A stretch of DNA of 64,000 bases from Cycas panzhihuaensis (lineage: Eukaryota > Cycadophyta): assembly GCA_023213395.1 (NCBI GenBank), contig CM041465.1, forward strand, positions 113,777,741 to 113,841,740, given 5' to 3'. Below, piece by piece: positions 33,989 through 46,144 of this stretch (its first letter is position 1; the number at the start of each line of letters is the position of its first letter). The position numbers and the translations under genes are program-made. The notes below the pieces were generated by a model, which was not told the origin of the DNA, ran no database searches, and worked only from the letters and a program-made list of their open reading frames with translations.

Positions 33989-35627
33989 CATAGACACTTG
34001 ATAAGAGAGTTACTATAGATTGAAGTTGTAGGGTTTGAACCTCACAGTTTACAAAATTATAAAAATTCATTAAGGTGACAACTTTGAAGGGAATAATTTC
34101 TAAAATTAAGAGTATATAAAAATCTTTCAAATAATTAAAAGAACTCTAAAATTGGATATTGTATGAGAAAGTTATTATTGTTTGAGGTTAGAATTTTTCA
34201 TATAAAGACCTATATGTCAAGACCTTCAATGTTGGGACCTTCATGTTAATACTTTTCATGTTGATATTTTCTTGGTCAATTTTTTTATGCTACATTTTCT
34301 TCATGACTATGTAAGACTCATCACAAGGAGTAAAACCTCTAAGAGAAAACATCACTTCACTAAGATATCCATAAATCTCTCAATACTTAGTTATATTTTA
34401 TACTTCACCTATTATTTCAAAGTTATGTAAAAGTACCATTTATTTATGCAAAGTGATTTCATTCTCCAAATATATCTAAGGTGATATTTTTACTATTTAT
34501 TATTAAACATACTTAGTCAACTAAAAATTCATATATGGATAGCCATTATCATTCTCAGTGATATCTCATTCATTCAAAAATAAATTTTGATGATTCAAGT
34601 TACACTAGAATCCTTGTTTAAGGGCATTCACTTTCACGTAAATAAATACATGTATAAGGAGATGTGAGATATGGCTATTTCCATGAAATATTAAAAAGTA
34701 TAGTATGATAGTATGAAATACTATCATACTATACTTTCATAGTTTCATTCATAACTTATCTATATACTGATAAAATTATGTTAAACTAGTTTCATTCAAT
34801 TTCTATTAATAGAATATGTTCAATTAGATAGGTGGAGGCCACTAATACATACCATATATAAATATGTTTTATCTAGATAGACCTGAAAACGATGGATGTT
34901 TCTCCTAAATTAATAACCACAAATAGCATTGTAGCCATTACAAATTAGATTGTATCACATACTCTTAATTTATTTAATAATAAAGCATATAATCCTTTTT
35001 TTGAGGAGAAGAGACTAAATAGTAGAGTGAAGGAGATTGAGTCCATTATATGAAAAGAATAATAATAATAAGAGAAGGAGAATTATGATGCTTTTAGAAG
35101 CATGGAAGTTGGGTTAAGATGGGGTTGCGACCTAAGATATTTTGAGTGACTTAGTATTAGAGTCTAATTTCAAAAGATGAGATGAATGAGAGATGCATGG
35201 AACAAATGTAAATACTCTTACAAATTATTCATTGCTAAATAAAGAAATACATTAAGACAAGTAAGGAAAATCTCAATATTTATTTAATAGAAATTATTTT
35301 GGCATAATTTTATTTTTTATAGAAATTGGTTGCATAGTTTAGTAAAAGGTTGCACATCATGCCTTAGACCTTATTTCAAGATTTACCTTATATTATCTAG
35401 ATCATATATGAATCCATAAATGCATATCTCAATTCCAATGGAGATTGTCTCAAATGGATTATATCTCTTAGTAACCACTACCATCCCACAGAAGGGACAT
35501 AATTTGTATGTACAATAAACAAGTATATAAATTATTACTTCAATCTTATTAAACTATAATAAAAGTGATAAATTATAGTTTTAACTTAAATGTTCCTTCC
35601 ACATAATAATTAGCACTAGTACTTGCA
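33989..35627. other. Unassigned AT-rich DNA
   Basis: 1.6 kb between elements E and G with no coding trace that I can support. It contains three short CTTCATGTTRATA-type direct repeats near 34220-34280 and the perfect hairpin listed separately. Confidence 0.5.
34695..34737. repeat. Perfect 20-bp hairpin, 3-nt loop
   Basis: Arms 34695-34714 and 34718-34737 are exact reverse complements around GAA. They are AT-rich, made of AGTATAGTATGATAGTAT. No flanking target duplication is recognised. It could be the remnant of a foldback element or a recent palindromic duplication. Confidence 0.85.
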
Positions 35628-35866
35628 TGTTGAAAAACTAACCTCCATAAGAAAAATATTAGCAAGACAGAAACAAACCACCTCAGGATTGAACAGTACC
35701 CTTAAGGTACCTCAAATTGTATTAACACCAATAAAAAATCTTTACATCAGATTATTTCATATGATATATAACATATGTATACACAATATGATAATGAGTG
35801 TGGGACCCAATTACATGTGGGACATAACAAATGTGCATTACTAGTATTCCAACACTCCCCCTTAAT
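35628..35866 (-). repeat. Element G left (3') LTR and polypurine tract
   Basis: LTR 35628-35851, TGTTGAAAAACTAACC...TAGTATTCCA. The next bases, 35852-35866, read ATTAAGGGGGAGTGT on minus, the standard copia polypurine tract. Confidence 0.9.
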
Positions 35867-35877
35867 ACACATTTGGG

Positions 35878-36966
35878 TCATTTATATTTGTAATGCCTTG
35901 TCCTTAGAAATGTCTTAAAGATGATGCCTTCAACTTGATCCTTTTCTTCAATCTTTTAGTGATGTATTTGCTATAAAATGATGTCTTCAACTTTATTTTC
36001 ATTTTCAATTCTATATTGATACCTTTGTAAGATGATGTCCTCAGCTTGATTTTCATCTTCAATCATGTAATGATGTCTTTACTACAGCAGCTCTAACAAG
36101 TAAAAATCTTGATTCTTCATCATGGTTGGTCTAGTATAGGCTTTATATAGATCTTGTAAGTAACCATATTCAGATAAAACTTGTTTGTTATCATTATCCT
36201 GTATAAATTCTTGATCACCATATACAATAGTAACCTTTAAACTGGAATCTTCATTGGCCTATATACTCTTTAAAATTGAATTAATACTCATAGTAGGAAC
36301 CTCATTTAGACTTGAATCAATAGAAGACTCATCTTCTATAGGACCATCATATTCATATTCAGTTTCCCTTAAAATAATAGCATCATCTAAATAAAACTTT
36401 ATTAATTCATCACTCTCAACATCTTCAATAGTAGTTGTACTCTCATCAATATATTCAACCATAGTCTCTTTACATTCAGTAGAAACTTTATCAGTACTCA
36501 TACATTCTTCATCTTAACATATCATTTCATCAATGTCGATAATATTCTCTTCATTCATTTTACCTATATAATTTATCTTTTTAATCATTTGTTGTATCCC
36601 TTTAGGAGTTTGTTCAAATACATCCTTTAAAAAATTCCAAGCTTCCTTAGTAGTACTTGCCTAATGAATCTTAAAAAAGATAAAATAATATGTAGAAGGA
36701 GGATCAACCTTGTCTAATACATAAAACATCATGATAAATGCTTCTTTGTCTTTCTTCTTACATTTTTTCCTCTCCTCTTCATTCTTAGGAATATCATATC
36801 CATCAGTAACAAATTTTCACAAACCTCTAGCTATGAAAAAACATCTCATTTTAATTATCTAAAAGTAATAGTTTGCTCCATTACACTTAGGTATCAAAAG
36901 ATATGAATCCCTTAAGTAATATTCATTTGTTTCATGAACATATATGACCATGTCATTCTCCTCCAT
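35878..36966 (-). pseudogene. Element G gag-like ORF
   Basis: One continuous frame of 362 codons from ATG at 36966 to TGA at 35878-35880, broken by nine in-frame stops but no frameshift. The N-terminus (MEENDMVIYVHETNEYY... KCNGANYYF) and STTKEAWNFLKDVFE match the copia gag (DUF4219/UBN2) pattern. The C-terminal third is acidic (EYIDESTTTIEDVESDE, EYEYDGPIEDES) and ends in a short repeat series. No zinc knuckle and no protease motif. It ends 11 bp before the polypurine tract, so gag is the element's only gene. Confidence 0.82.
35890..36080 (-). repeat. About 62-bp coding repeats at the C-terminus of G gag
   Basis: Three imperfect direct repeats, each with GATGATGYCYTCA and CTTGATTTTCATCTTCAAT-like blocks. 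In the gag frame they encode IE(D/N/E)(E/K)(N/D)(Q/K)(A/V)E(D/G)II units about 21 residues apart. Confidence 0.75.
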
Positions 36967-39041
36967 GATTGTAAGTGCACCTCCCAATAACATATCCCTT
37001 TTTTTAATCAACAAACACACCTAACATTGGTAAATTGTCCATTAGTCATGCTCAATAAACTTTCTCATATCTCATATCCCTCATATCACTGATTTCATCA
37101 TCACATCATTGTCTCATATATACCACATACATCTCACAAAGATCATATTTTCCTCATGTTACCATTAAATCACTAAGATACATCACACTTCACTTAATTT
37201 CCCAAAACATGACTCATGCCACAACATTACCAATTAATGAATAAACTGCATATGTATATATTGAGTAATGATATATACCATATTAAACCAATAATAACAA
37301 AGTTTACAATATATGTAGCTAAGGTACCTTAAATATTCTTACCCTTCTTTGCCCATCTCTTGCCCTCAAACGTCCTCAATCTTGGCCAATAACTTGCCAT
37401 GTAATCTCACATGCAACAAGCACCTCATTGCCTCATCTCACTAAATAGCCACTCACTTCACCATATCACCTCATACCTCTAATACCATCTAACTTATTCT
37501 CTAATGTAATACACATGCTAGAGAGTATACATTTGCCTACTTTTTTATTTCACCATATGCATGCCTCATCATCATAAAGATGCCTCATATTTCCATTAAG
37601 TCAACATGTACTACTCAATATATCTAAGCCACTCTTAAGAGTATGTGATGATCCACAATATCAAATATATCAATAGTGACAAAGATATATTGATAATGAT
37701 CAACATCTACTATTACACAAAGGCAAACTTAATTGATATATTGAAAGTGGCAAATGATATGCAAGATGACATTAATATTAACAAAGGGTTATATGTAATA
37801 TTAAAAAAAGCTTGATAATCCATAAAACTGCATACTATATTAACTATCAAATATATCAAAAATATTGATAGGGGCAAACTTCATATAAAAAAGGATGGCA
37901 ATATATTAAAATATATATCAAAAGAGAGGCATATTAAAGCACACAACCATAGATATATTCACAGGTAAAATGGTGGAGAATCTTAATATCCTCCAATGGT
38001 GACTGCATAATACATAGAACAATAGCTAAAATACAAATAATAGTAAGCTATGTTTATACACAAGTGGCATGTTAATATAGAATATCTAACTGGCAAATAT
38101 CATAATCAAACTGCAATACAAATATAATATACGGTTGGTGAAAATAATACTGTAAACGATATATATTAGGGAGGTGATAAAATGACTGCAATAGATGTAA
38201 CTATGACATAATCTCCAATGGTAAATGAATATATCAGAGGCCCAATATATCAATATGGCAATTAGACTACATTCAATGACTATGAGATATATCTGCATTA
38301 ATATAGTTAGGTGACTAAAGTTTAGCAAGAAATACAGGGCATATATAGTTACAAATTTAAACAATAGCCACAAAAATTTTAGACAAGTGATTGAATTATG
38401 TTTATCCTACATAGGTGACACAAGTCAATACCATCACATGGGTGATTGCAACTATACAATTATAAAAATATTAACCACGACTCTCATATAAACAACACAG
38501 GTGATTAAGTATATACCATTATGCAGTGTTGAGATATACTAATGATAAACATTAATAATGGTGATGATCTGGTTAATATTCCATGGGCGAGCGACATCAG
38601 ATAACACATAAAGCATAGACATAGGGGCAACACAATCACCATTACCTAGGCAACTGAAAAAAATCAACATGCAGGATTAATATCTTGTATGGGACGACTA
38701 AATATATTTATTCAAATCCTAAAATACCAAATGGGTCATCAAAATATATTTTAATAAGAGCATACCCTTATTATTATTACTGTATTAATGACATATGGGT
38801 TTGCAACTCTCTCGGAGGGTTTTGCACTCTCCCACTAGTCTTCTAACATCAACAAAGGGCTAGAAAGTGTCTCTAGGGCTTGCAAAATCAATGGCACCTT
38901 TAACAGACTTAAACGGGGCTCAAATGGATACAAGAGGAATGAGCATTATCAAATAAAGGAATAAGCATTAACGGCTCTACAAAGCCACCTCCTCACACCA
39001 ATACAATTAGAATTTCATCAACCAACACCTCACTCAACCTT
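36967..39041 (-). other. Element G leader
   Basis: 2.07 kb between primer site and gag. AT-rich, with loosely repeated ATATCAAAARTATTGATA-like tracts at about 37660-37930. No open frame supported; a minus-strand 95-codon hydrophobic stretch at 38373-38086 looks random. Confidence 0.55.
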
Positions 39042-39284
39042 GATCTGATACCATGTTGAAAAGCTAACCTACATAAGAATAATATTGGCAAGACAAAAAC
39101 AAACCACCTTAGGATCAAAGGGTACCCTTAAGGTACCTCAAATTGTATGAACACCAATAGAACATCTTTACATCAGATTATTTCATATGATACATAACAT
39201 ATATATTTATAATACATGATATGATAGTGAGTGTGGGACCCAATTGCATATGGGACATAACAAATATGTATTACTAATATTCCA
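39042..39284 (-). repeat. Element G primer site and right (5') LTR
   Basis: GATCTGATACCA at 39042-39053 is the tRNA-iMet complement with one mismatch, directly abutting the LTR at 39054-39284. The LTR pairs with 35628-35851, including the shared blocks ACCCTTAAGGTACCTCAAA and GAGTGTGGGACCCAATT. Confidence 0.9.
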
Positions 39285-40840
39285 GTGGTGTAAAGCACCT
39301 TATGATAAATTGGTCTACATATTTAAAAGGCTAATACCAAGGGAGTGGAGGTTGCTTATGTAGATTAAATTAATACCTAGGCATAACTAATCCTATATTG
39401 GTATTTTTCTTTACATAGTTTCCAACATAATACTTTATTTTATAATTGTTACTTAAAAATTATTATATTACTCAATGCTCTATTTTTTTGGAACTATAAC
39501 AAAGAACAAATGGCATTATCTAATATCATTTAAAGAGCAAACTAAAAGAGAGAAATAATCAATAAGTTGAAAGAAATGATACCAAGATATATTTGTTGTT
39601 GGCATAGTAGCTATCTTGATATAAAATCTCCTAAGAATTCCATTATTTCTATGGATAAAACATATGTGGTTATAAAATATCCAACCTTATAGCAGTCATA
39701 CAATGTTATCCACTTATAAAGCTTACCATTAGGTCTTACATAAGGTAAAAGGAAGTAGGAAATACCATGAAAAATATGTATAGTTATAAATTGCTAGCGA
39801 TACATAGGACACATTATCACATCTACATGTGAGAGAATAAAAGGAAATTACACGTGATTGATAATCCATGATCAAATTATGTAATGTAATTAGGGTTGCC
39901 TAACACACATATTCATGGTCTTAACAATGAATCTCAAGGAGACAATATAGCATAAGATTCAAGCACTTAGTAATTTAAAAGTAAAATTCATTTTAATCTT
40001 TGAATAAAATAACTCGTTTACTATAAACTTTCTTGACCCTATTATAGTCAATTTTAAAGACGAATAGAGCTATTTTATTGATTTCTTAAAAATAAACACA
40101 TTACAATAGGAAGACTCTAAATTTCCAAATATTTGACATCAAGAAAAATAACTAATTACTAATCATTGCATAAAAATTCTCTTGATTACAAACTAATAAG
40201 AGAGGTTCTGCAAGAATTTAGCATAAGTTCATATATGCATAAAGTTATTATAGGTCTTTAAATCTATTAACTACATAATATTTTACATAATTACATGCAA
40301 GGTAAGGAAGGAAAAGAAAGAAGTGCTCTAAAATAAGAAAGGAAGATAGAAAGAAAATTTCTCTTTAAAGCATCAAGTCTATTGATTAGGAAGTGCAACA
40401 ATAAAATAAAGGAATTAAGCTCTCCTTGACTGCATCCCATCTAAGTGAGATATAAAACAGAAAGCTTTTCTATAAGAATTATGTGAAAAGAGAATAAAGA
40501 ATTAAAAGGATCAAGTAGACCCCTAGTAAAGTTATTTAATGCCCTTTTCACCTCCTTGAGACCCCCCTTATGCTTTTCCTACATAGCCTACCATTATCAA
40601 TAATAATTTGTACTAGATTAAATATCATATCAGATAATTAGTTGGACATTAATTAAACTCTTCTTGCATGACAAAGAAAATAAAATATGTATGTTCATTT
40701 ATAATTTGCTAGAATATAAGCGCTAAATTAAATTTATTTTAGGAATCAAGTGTCTAATCACTAATGTCATCAAGCAATACACAAAGATGACTAAAGGTCA
40801 ATTTGTAGTGGGATTGATAAAAATGCATTTAGTGACCTTT
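39285..40840. other. Unassigned AT-rich DNA
   Basis: 1.55 kb with no supported gene, repeat partner or element boundary. Both strands are closed by frequent stops. Confidence 0.5.
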
Positions 40841-40849
40841 GTCTTATTA

Positions 40850-42400
40850 CCTTATTATGATGACTAACCACTTCTCTTAGCTTGATTCCCACCAAGCTTT
40901 AAAATCTTAGGACAAGTATTAGGGTAAGTAGGCTTCTTCTCATTAGCTACAAACTTAAATTGAGTTGGTTTTGTTAGGTACAAACTTAATTTAAGTTAAT
41001 TTATCTTCCATGGTTGACTATTGTATCTTGGATCTACTTTGTACTCGTCAATAATTGAATCTCTCATACTCATTATGGAAACATTCATGTGTTATATGCT
41101 TTAGCTTTAAACACCTACTAACAGAAAAAAATCCATCTCCTATATAATGATACCTTAAGCTTATACATATATATGTGAGTTTGTCCTCCACTCTATATAT
41201 TTTTATAGTAATTCCTTAGCTTCATCCCAAATCCAAATATAATCATGATAGTAAATATAAAAAATTAATGTATGTTTCATGGCTAGCCTATTAATTACCA
41301 CATTCATCATTGTGTGCTTACTCCCCAAAGCTAATTATCACCTCATATATATTCATTTGTTAGTGGTATGGTTGACTTTATCATACTAAGAAGATTAATG
41401 GGTAAAATCCAAGCTCTATCCCCTTCAAAAGTCATCATAGTGGGAGCCTTGTCTCATTGGAGTACTATTTTATAGGTGTTGTTTTACTCATAAATTATAC
41501 TAGCCTTACCTTTTCTCTTCTTCAATGCAAATTGCCTATGGGTGAGGAGTTATTTTTCTCTCATAAGTCATTCAATTTATAAGCACTTCATCTCGCAAAT
41601 GTCTTGTTGATAAATTATGTACTTTACTCAATTGTTTTCCTCCACTTATTTCATATTGTGAATGGTAAGACAAATCCTTCCTATAAGGTAGTAGTCCTAT
41701 AAATAATTTCACACACTTGGTTAGAACCAACCTATCCCCTAAGGTCATCTTCATATGAATCAATTTAGTTACTCTCCAAGTTCATCATTCTCACCCTTTC
41801 ATAGGCACGAATGGCTTCCTCCTACAAGTTATTAAACCCATAATCCTTTATCCCATAGAGCTTCATGTCTTCAATGAAGATCCTTAAGATACTTGCCTCT
41901 TATAAATCAACATCACTAAGTGTCATTTTATTTAAAATATTTTTCAGTGTTACACATTGACGGGGTGACATAGGCCTTCTCACTTCAAGACACCACTAGC
42001 AGGTGATTCAAAATAATACTCTATTCTTATTTTATTCAATGCATATGAACCATGCGTATTCATATATAGAGAAAAGAAAACTATCAATATAATCGAAAAC
42101 TATTTAAACTTCTAAAGGATCATGACACCACCCACTTATAAAAATAGTAAACATTTTTACATGTCATGAAGGAGATCTGATGGTGGAAAAGGACTGCTTT
42201 CCCATCCAACAATAAATAAGGGTAGTATCCCTTTTTATAGAAGAATCCTTCTACCAAGAGCTCAGGGTCAAACTGTGATTATGAAAAATATGCATCTTCC
42301 CTAGATACATCCTCTATAATAAGTTCCTTAACAAATTATAAGCCTTGACTAATAAAACTAGCTTTTTGCTCTTTGATAACTCTAAGGTAATCTCTTATAA
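40850..42400 (-). pseudogene. Unidentified minus-strand coding relic
   Basis: From high to low coordinates the minus strand shows successive protein-like patches: FVKELIIEDVSREDAYFS, FDPELLVEGFFYKKGYYP and FHHQISFMTCKNVYYFYKW (42370-42110); ASILRIFIEDMKLYGIKDYG and EEAIRAYERVRMMN (41900-41770); LGDRLVLTKCVKLFIGLLPYRKDLS and LSKVHNLSTRHLRDEV (41763-41572); MMTFEGDRAWILPINLLSMIKS (about 41450-41370); YPNTCPKILKLGGNQAKRSG (about 40945-40870). At least three frameshifts. I do not recognise the family. It may be an extra ORF of an unknown element or a host pseudogene. Confidence 0.5.
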
Positions 42401-43170
42401 CTTACTTGTTTATATGTGTATATAAATGGTGAATATCTTGTATAAATTATTTAAGTAATATTAATGGAAATATTAACATGTAATGGTTTAGTAACTCCCT
42501 ACCACCCCATAGCATTATAAGGTCATTGTATATGCCAGTATATACCTTTAAGTAGCACCATCACATTGCTCTTACCACTATTCTTACCCATACCTTTACA
42601 CTTGCTACTAATATTACCCACACCTAGCTACCGACTACCATATTAATTTTTATTACCAAATAGTTGTCATTTTGTCTAGTCTTTATAGATATTAATTTGA
42701 ACATCCCTTATTCTATATAAGTTAGTACCATTCTTGAATTTAATGCTCTTATAACCTCCCAGCATGATGTCTTTCACAATCATCTAGACCATCACTACTT
42801 ACATATCAAGATCTTCTAATTTATGAAAATGCCATTAATTCTCATTGAATTAATACTCCATGACCATATTTCTAAGGTGCCTATATTCATTAGGTTTATT
42901 TACACTACCCACTTACTTCTTATCTCATATTTATATCACAATATATTTAATATTTATAGCTCCATTGCTAAATATACCACGTGTATCTACCTTACCTTTA
43001 ACGTTGTCTTGTATTACCCTTCTCTTAATTATCACTTTAAAAAACTATCATTGATAAATAAAAAATTAATTGGCATTATCAAATTTATCCATCCTTATAT
43101 CTTAGTTGATCCATTGTCATGGAAACTAATGGATTTGTCACATCTTCTCTTATTTATGGTAAAAAATCTA
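42401..43170. other. Unassigned AT-rich DNA
   Basis: Plus-strand open stretches here (for example 42823-43173) are Leu/Ile/Tyr-rich, with the composition expected of AT-rich random sequence. No gene supported. Confidence 0.45.
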
Positions 43171-43340
43171 TAATTCCCATTAAAACTAAAATTCCTTCCT
43201 CTCATGTAGATATCTATAATGAACTTTTGAATTGCATACCATTTGAGACTTAGTTCATTAAACTAGAAATCATTGGTGAAGATTACCTTGATGAATTAAA
43301 CAATCTAGAAGATATTAAAATGCAAGCTAATTTAACATAT
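43171..43340 (+). pseudogene. Short unidentified plus-strand coding relic
   Basis: Reads as PSHVDIYNELLNCIPFET, stop, FIKLEIIGEDYLDELNN, then EDIKMQANLTYD. Composition and a single stop in 50 codons stand out from the surroundings. No family recognised. Confidence 0.35.
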
Positions 43341-44160
43341 GATTGAATTATTCTACTTTATTTCTTTCACCATATTAAACTAATTTTTCTTTTAGACCAA
43401 GGTAATAATGAATTTCAATAAATAAATTTCATTCTTATTAATATTATACTCTTGTAGTAATTAAGGTTAATCATAATGGTTCATATAATGTTTCCATTGG
43501 AAATCATTAGGAGGAAGAAGACCACTATTCTAGAAGGTGACGGTGACTTAGCTCTATTAGGGTCTGGAGAGAAGAGTGAACTGGGCATGTATGTTGAGAT
43601 TGGGAGGAGGCACCAATAACACAACTCAATTGGAAAGAGAACTAATATTGATAGAGAGGAATAGCTTTAGGCTAGAGGATGTAATGGGCACTGTTTATCC
43701 CAGAACATAGCTCCACGAGAATAATTCTAGGGATATCTAACAGATGATGGAGGTGTTAGGAGCTCAAGAGTAATACCATCATTGAAGCAGGAAGTCCAAG
43801 GTTCATCTAGTTATGGATTCGACTGGAGCTAGTTTGTGGAGATATTGGTTAGCTAGAGATTAGTAAATCTCAGCCAGGGAAGGGAGGGAGCCTGAGTTCA
43901 AGGACAAAAGAGGTAGAGCTCAGCATAAGGAGTATTAAAACCAATGGCAGGGCAAAAGCCAATAGTAGGAGATAAGATAGAAACTTATGTGAATCCTAGA
44001 GAGAGGAGAGACTAAGGGATAACTAGTCTTAATACAATAGATGTAGGAGCTGGACATAGGAGAGGTTCACTATTAAAGCTAGGTAAGATTTGTTCTAAAT
44101 TGTTCTACTTGATGGAAGCCATTTATTATTGTTTTTAAACCAATTGATAAAGTTCTAAAC

Positions 44161-44833
44161 ATGGATAAAAATAAAGAATTAAACTAGAATCATAACCAAA
44201 TAAACCCTAACTAGACCCAATTACTGACCAATGGGAGATTCTATTTAGAGGCTTTGAGAAGTGAAGAAGTAGAAACATATGAAATAAATCCTATTATTGA
44301 TGAGAAATCAATTAAAATCCTAATTCTAAAGAAACTATTAGTTTGAATGGAGAAACACTAGGAGAATAGTTTAGTTGGGCAATTTTTAGGAACCAGACCT
44401 AGAGTGGATCCTATTAAGAAATGGGTCAATTAAAGATGGAAACTAAGAGGCCCAGTCAAGGTCATAACACTTCTAAGAGGTTGTATCCTATTCAAATTTA
44501 CGTTTGAAGAGCACATGGTCAATGCCTTATTGAAGTCACCTTGGATGATGGGGAGGAAGATGGTTCTAATGGAAAACTAGCTTCCAAAATTTGATCTGGC
44601 TAAGGGTTTTATAAAACAAATGCCCATTTAGATACAACTACCAAGTTTCCTATTATAGGCCTAGGATTTGGACATCATAAGGGGGGTTGAAAATGTAATA
44701 GGTCCTCTCCTTGATATAGACTTGGCTACCAAGAATAGGAGTAGGCTAGTGAACACTAGATTGTGTGTACTAGCTAGAATTGACAAGCCTCTCCCAAATC
44801 AAGTGAAAATTAATGGAGAGGAATGGTACAAAG
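44161..44833 (+). pseudogene. LINE H ORF1, first part (DUF4283-like)
   Basis: ATG at 44161 (MDKNKELN), then GRFYLEALRSEEVE, GTRPRVDPIKKW, RWKLRGPVKVITLLRGCILFKF, ALLKSPWMMGRKMVLMEN, IIRGVENVIGPLLDIDLATKNRS, RLCVLARIDKPLP and INGEEWYKV. This is the RNA-binding-type DUF4283 order of plant LINE ORF1. Eleven or so stops, mostly TAG at Gln or Trp. The frame runs straight into the LTR of copia I at 44834. Confidence 0.85.
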
Positions 44834-45272
44834 TGTAGAAAAAGGTAACATGTATAATATCATAGGATCAAAGAATTAGCCATATACAAGTACCAAATGA
44901 CATTACAGACATACACATTTTTAGCAAGTGGAAAACTCCTTCTAGGGAAGAAAAACCACCTCTTTAATTTGTAAATTTATTAACTAAAAATGTTACACAA
45001 AAACTTGATAGAAATACCCTATACATATAGATGAAAACCAACCTTCATACAGGCTTATGATAGCCTCCTAGATTCTTGGAACAAACTCCTATAATCTAGG
45101 AGAGACTATTAAAGAAAGAGAGGTTCGTTGAAATGGGCAGCTACTCATTTCAACGACCTTTATATAATAACTAATAATTAACATAAACTTTATAAAATAA
45201 ACTTTAATAACTTATAATTACAATATTAACATGTGATATAAAACTAACATGAATAATCCTAACAGCCCCCTT
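44834..45272 (-). repeat. Copia I left (3') LTR and polypurine tract
   Basis: LTR 44834-45264, TGTAGAAAAAGG...CCTAACA; the polypurine tract AAAGGGGGC (minus) follows at 45265-45272. The LTR holds an 11-bp inverted repeat around 45125-45156 and an extra ~42-bp AT-rich segment (about 45168-45210) absent from the right LTR. Confidence 0.93.
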
Positions 45273-45399
45273 TAACGTTAGCTTTTATACAATATAGAAG
45301 ATAAAGAAGGTCTTCATCATGTTGATCCTCCTTTGATGGAGACTTCTTTTATCTTTAACAAATCTTGTAGGTTTAAAAATTTGACTTTAGTCAATGATT

Positions 45400-45930
45400 T
45401 TGTAAGGATATTAGCAACTTATAGATCTGCAGGACAATAAGATAAATGAATAATATTATCAGTAATAAGATTACAAATAAAATGTTGATGTAATTCTATG
45501 TGTTTAGTTCTAGAATGAGTAACTGGATTGGTAACAATAGCAATAGCACCTTGATTATCAACTTTAATTTCTATAGAGGAGTTAGGAAATAAATCAATTT
45601 TATTTAAAAGAGATTTGATCCATAGTGCTTCTTTGCTTGCTTCAAAAAGTGCTTGATATTCAACTTTGGTTGTTGATAGAGTTAGAGCCTGCATTTTTTT
45701 ACTAGATCATGTGCTAGGCAAGGAATCTAGAAAAAACACATAATCTACTATTGACTTATCGTCATTTGAGTTGCTTGCCTATTATAAATCAGTATACCCT
45801 ATTAAGGTTAGAGGATTACTGCAAGAATTATAAGTTATACCATAAAAAATACTATTTTGAAGATATCGAAGAATACGTTTAGTAGCTTTCCAGTGTGATT
45901 CATGTGGGTTTTTCATATAACGTGAACATA
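45400..45930 (-). pseudogene. Copia I RNase H
   Basis: Open 45694-45419 on minus: MQALTLSTTKVEYQALFEASKEALWI, with Lys at the STEAEY Glu; then IEIKVDNQGAIAI with Asp, and HSRTKHIELHQHFI. Upstream GYTDLQQ-type and DDKSIVDYVF patches (about 45780) are the RNase H start. Matches copia RNase H in order and length. Confidence 0.88.
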
Positions 45931-46144
45931 AAGCAACATCATAAGATATATTAGGTTAAGTATGTATTAAATAAATAAGTCTACCAATAAGCTACCTATA
46001 TAAAGTTAGATCACATAAGGGTGTAGAACAATCAATAGATAATTTTACTCTTGATTGTAAAGGATTAGAAATTGGTTTAGCATTTTCTATATTAAACTAT
46101 TTGATTAGGTCTAAATTATATTTTGGTTGAGATATAGTTATTTT

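Larger units (their letters stand above)
35628..39284 (-). mobile_element. Gag-only non-autonomous copia-type element G
   Basis: 3657 bp with LTRs at 35628-35851 and 39054-39284, a tRNA-iMet-type primer site beside the right LTR and a classic polypurine tract beside the left LTR. The interior holds one gag-like frame directly before the polypurine tract and a 2.1-kb leader. There is no protease, integrase or RT. This is the TR-GAG architecture described in plants: LTRs plus gag, mobilised in trans. No target duplication: flanks are TTGCA and GTGGT. Confidence 0.88.

Noticed and set aside
38086-38373. 95-codon hydrophobic minus-strand frame in element G leader
   Set aside because: Low-complexity Ile/Tyr/Leu composition, no relatives in the other leaders.
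35628-39284. Flanking pentamers of element G as a target duplication
   Set aside because: TTGCA and GTGGT do not match under any one-base shift of the LTR ends. Recorded as absent rather than forced.
42823-43173. 116-codon hydrophobic plus-strand frame
   Set aside because: Leu/Ile/Tyr/Ser composition typical of AT-rich random DNA; overlapping alternative frame of similar quality; no domain.
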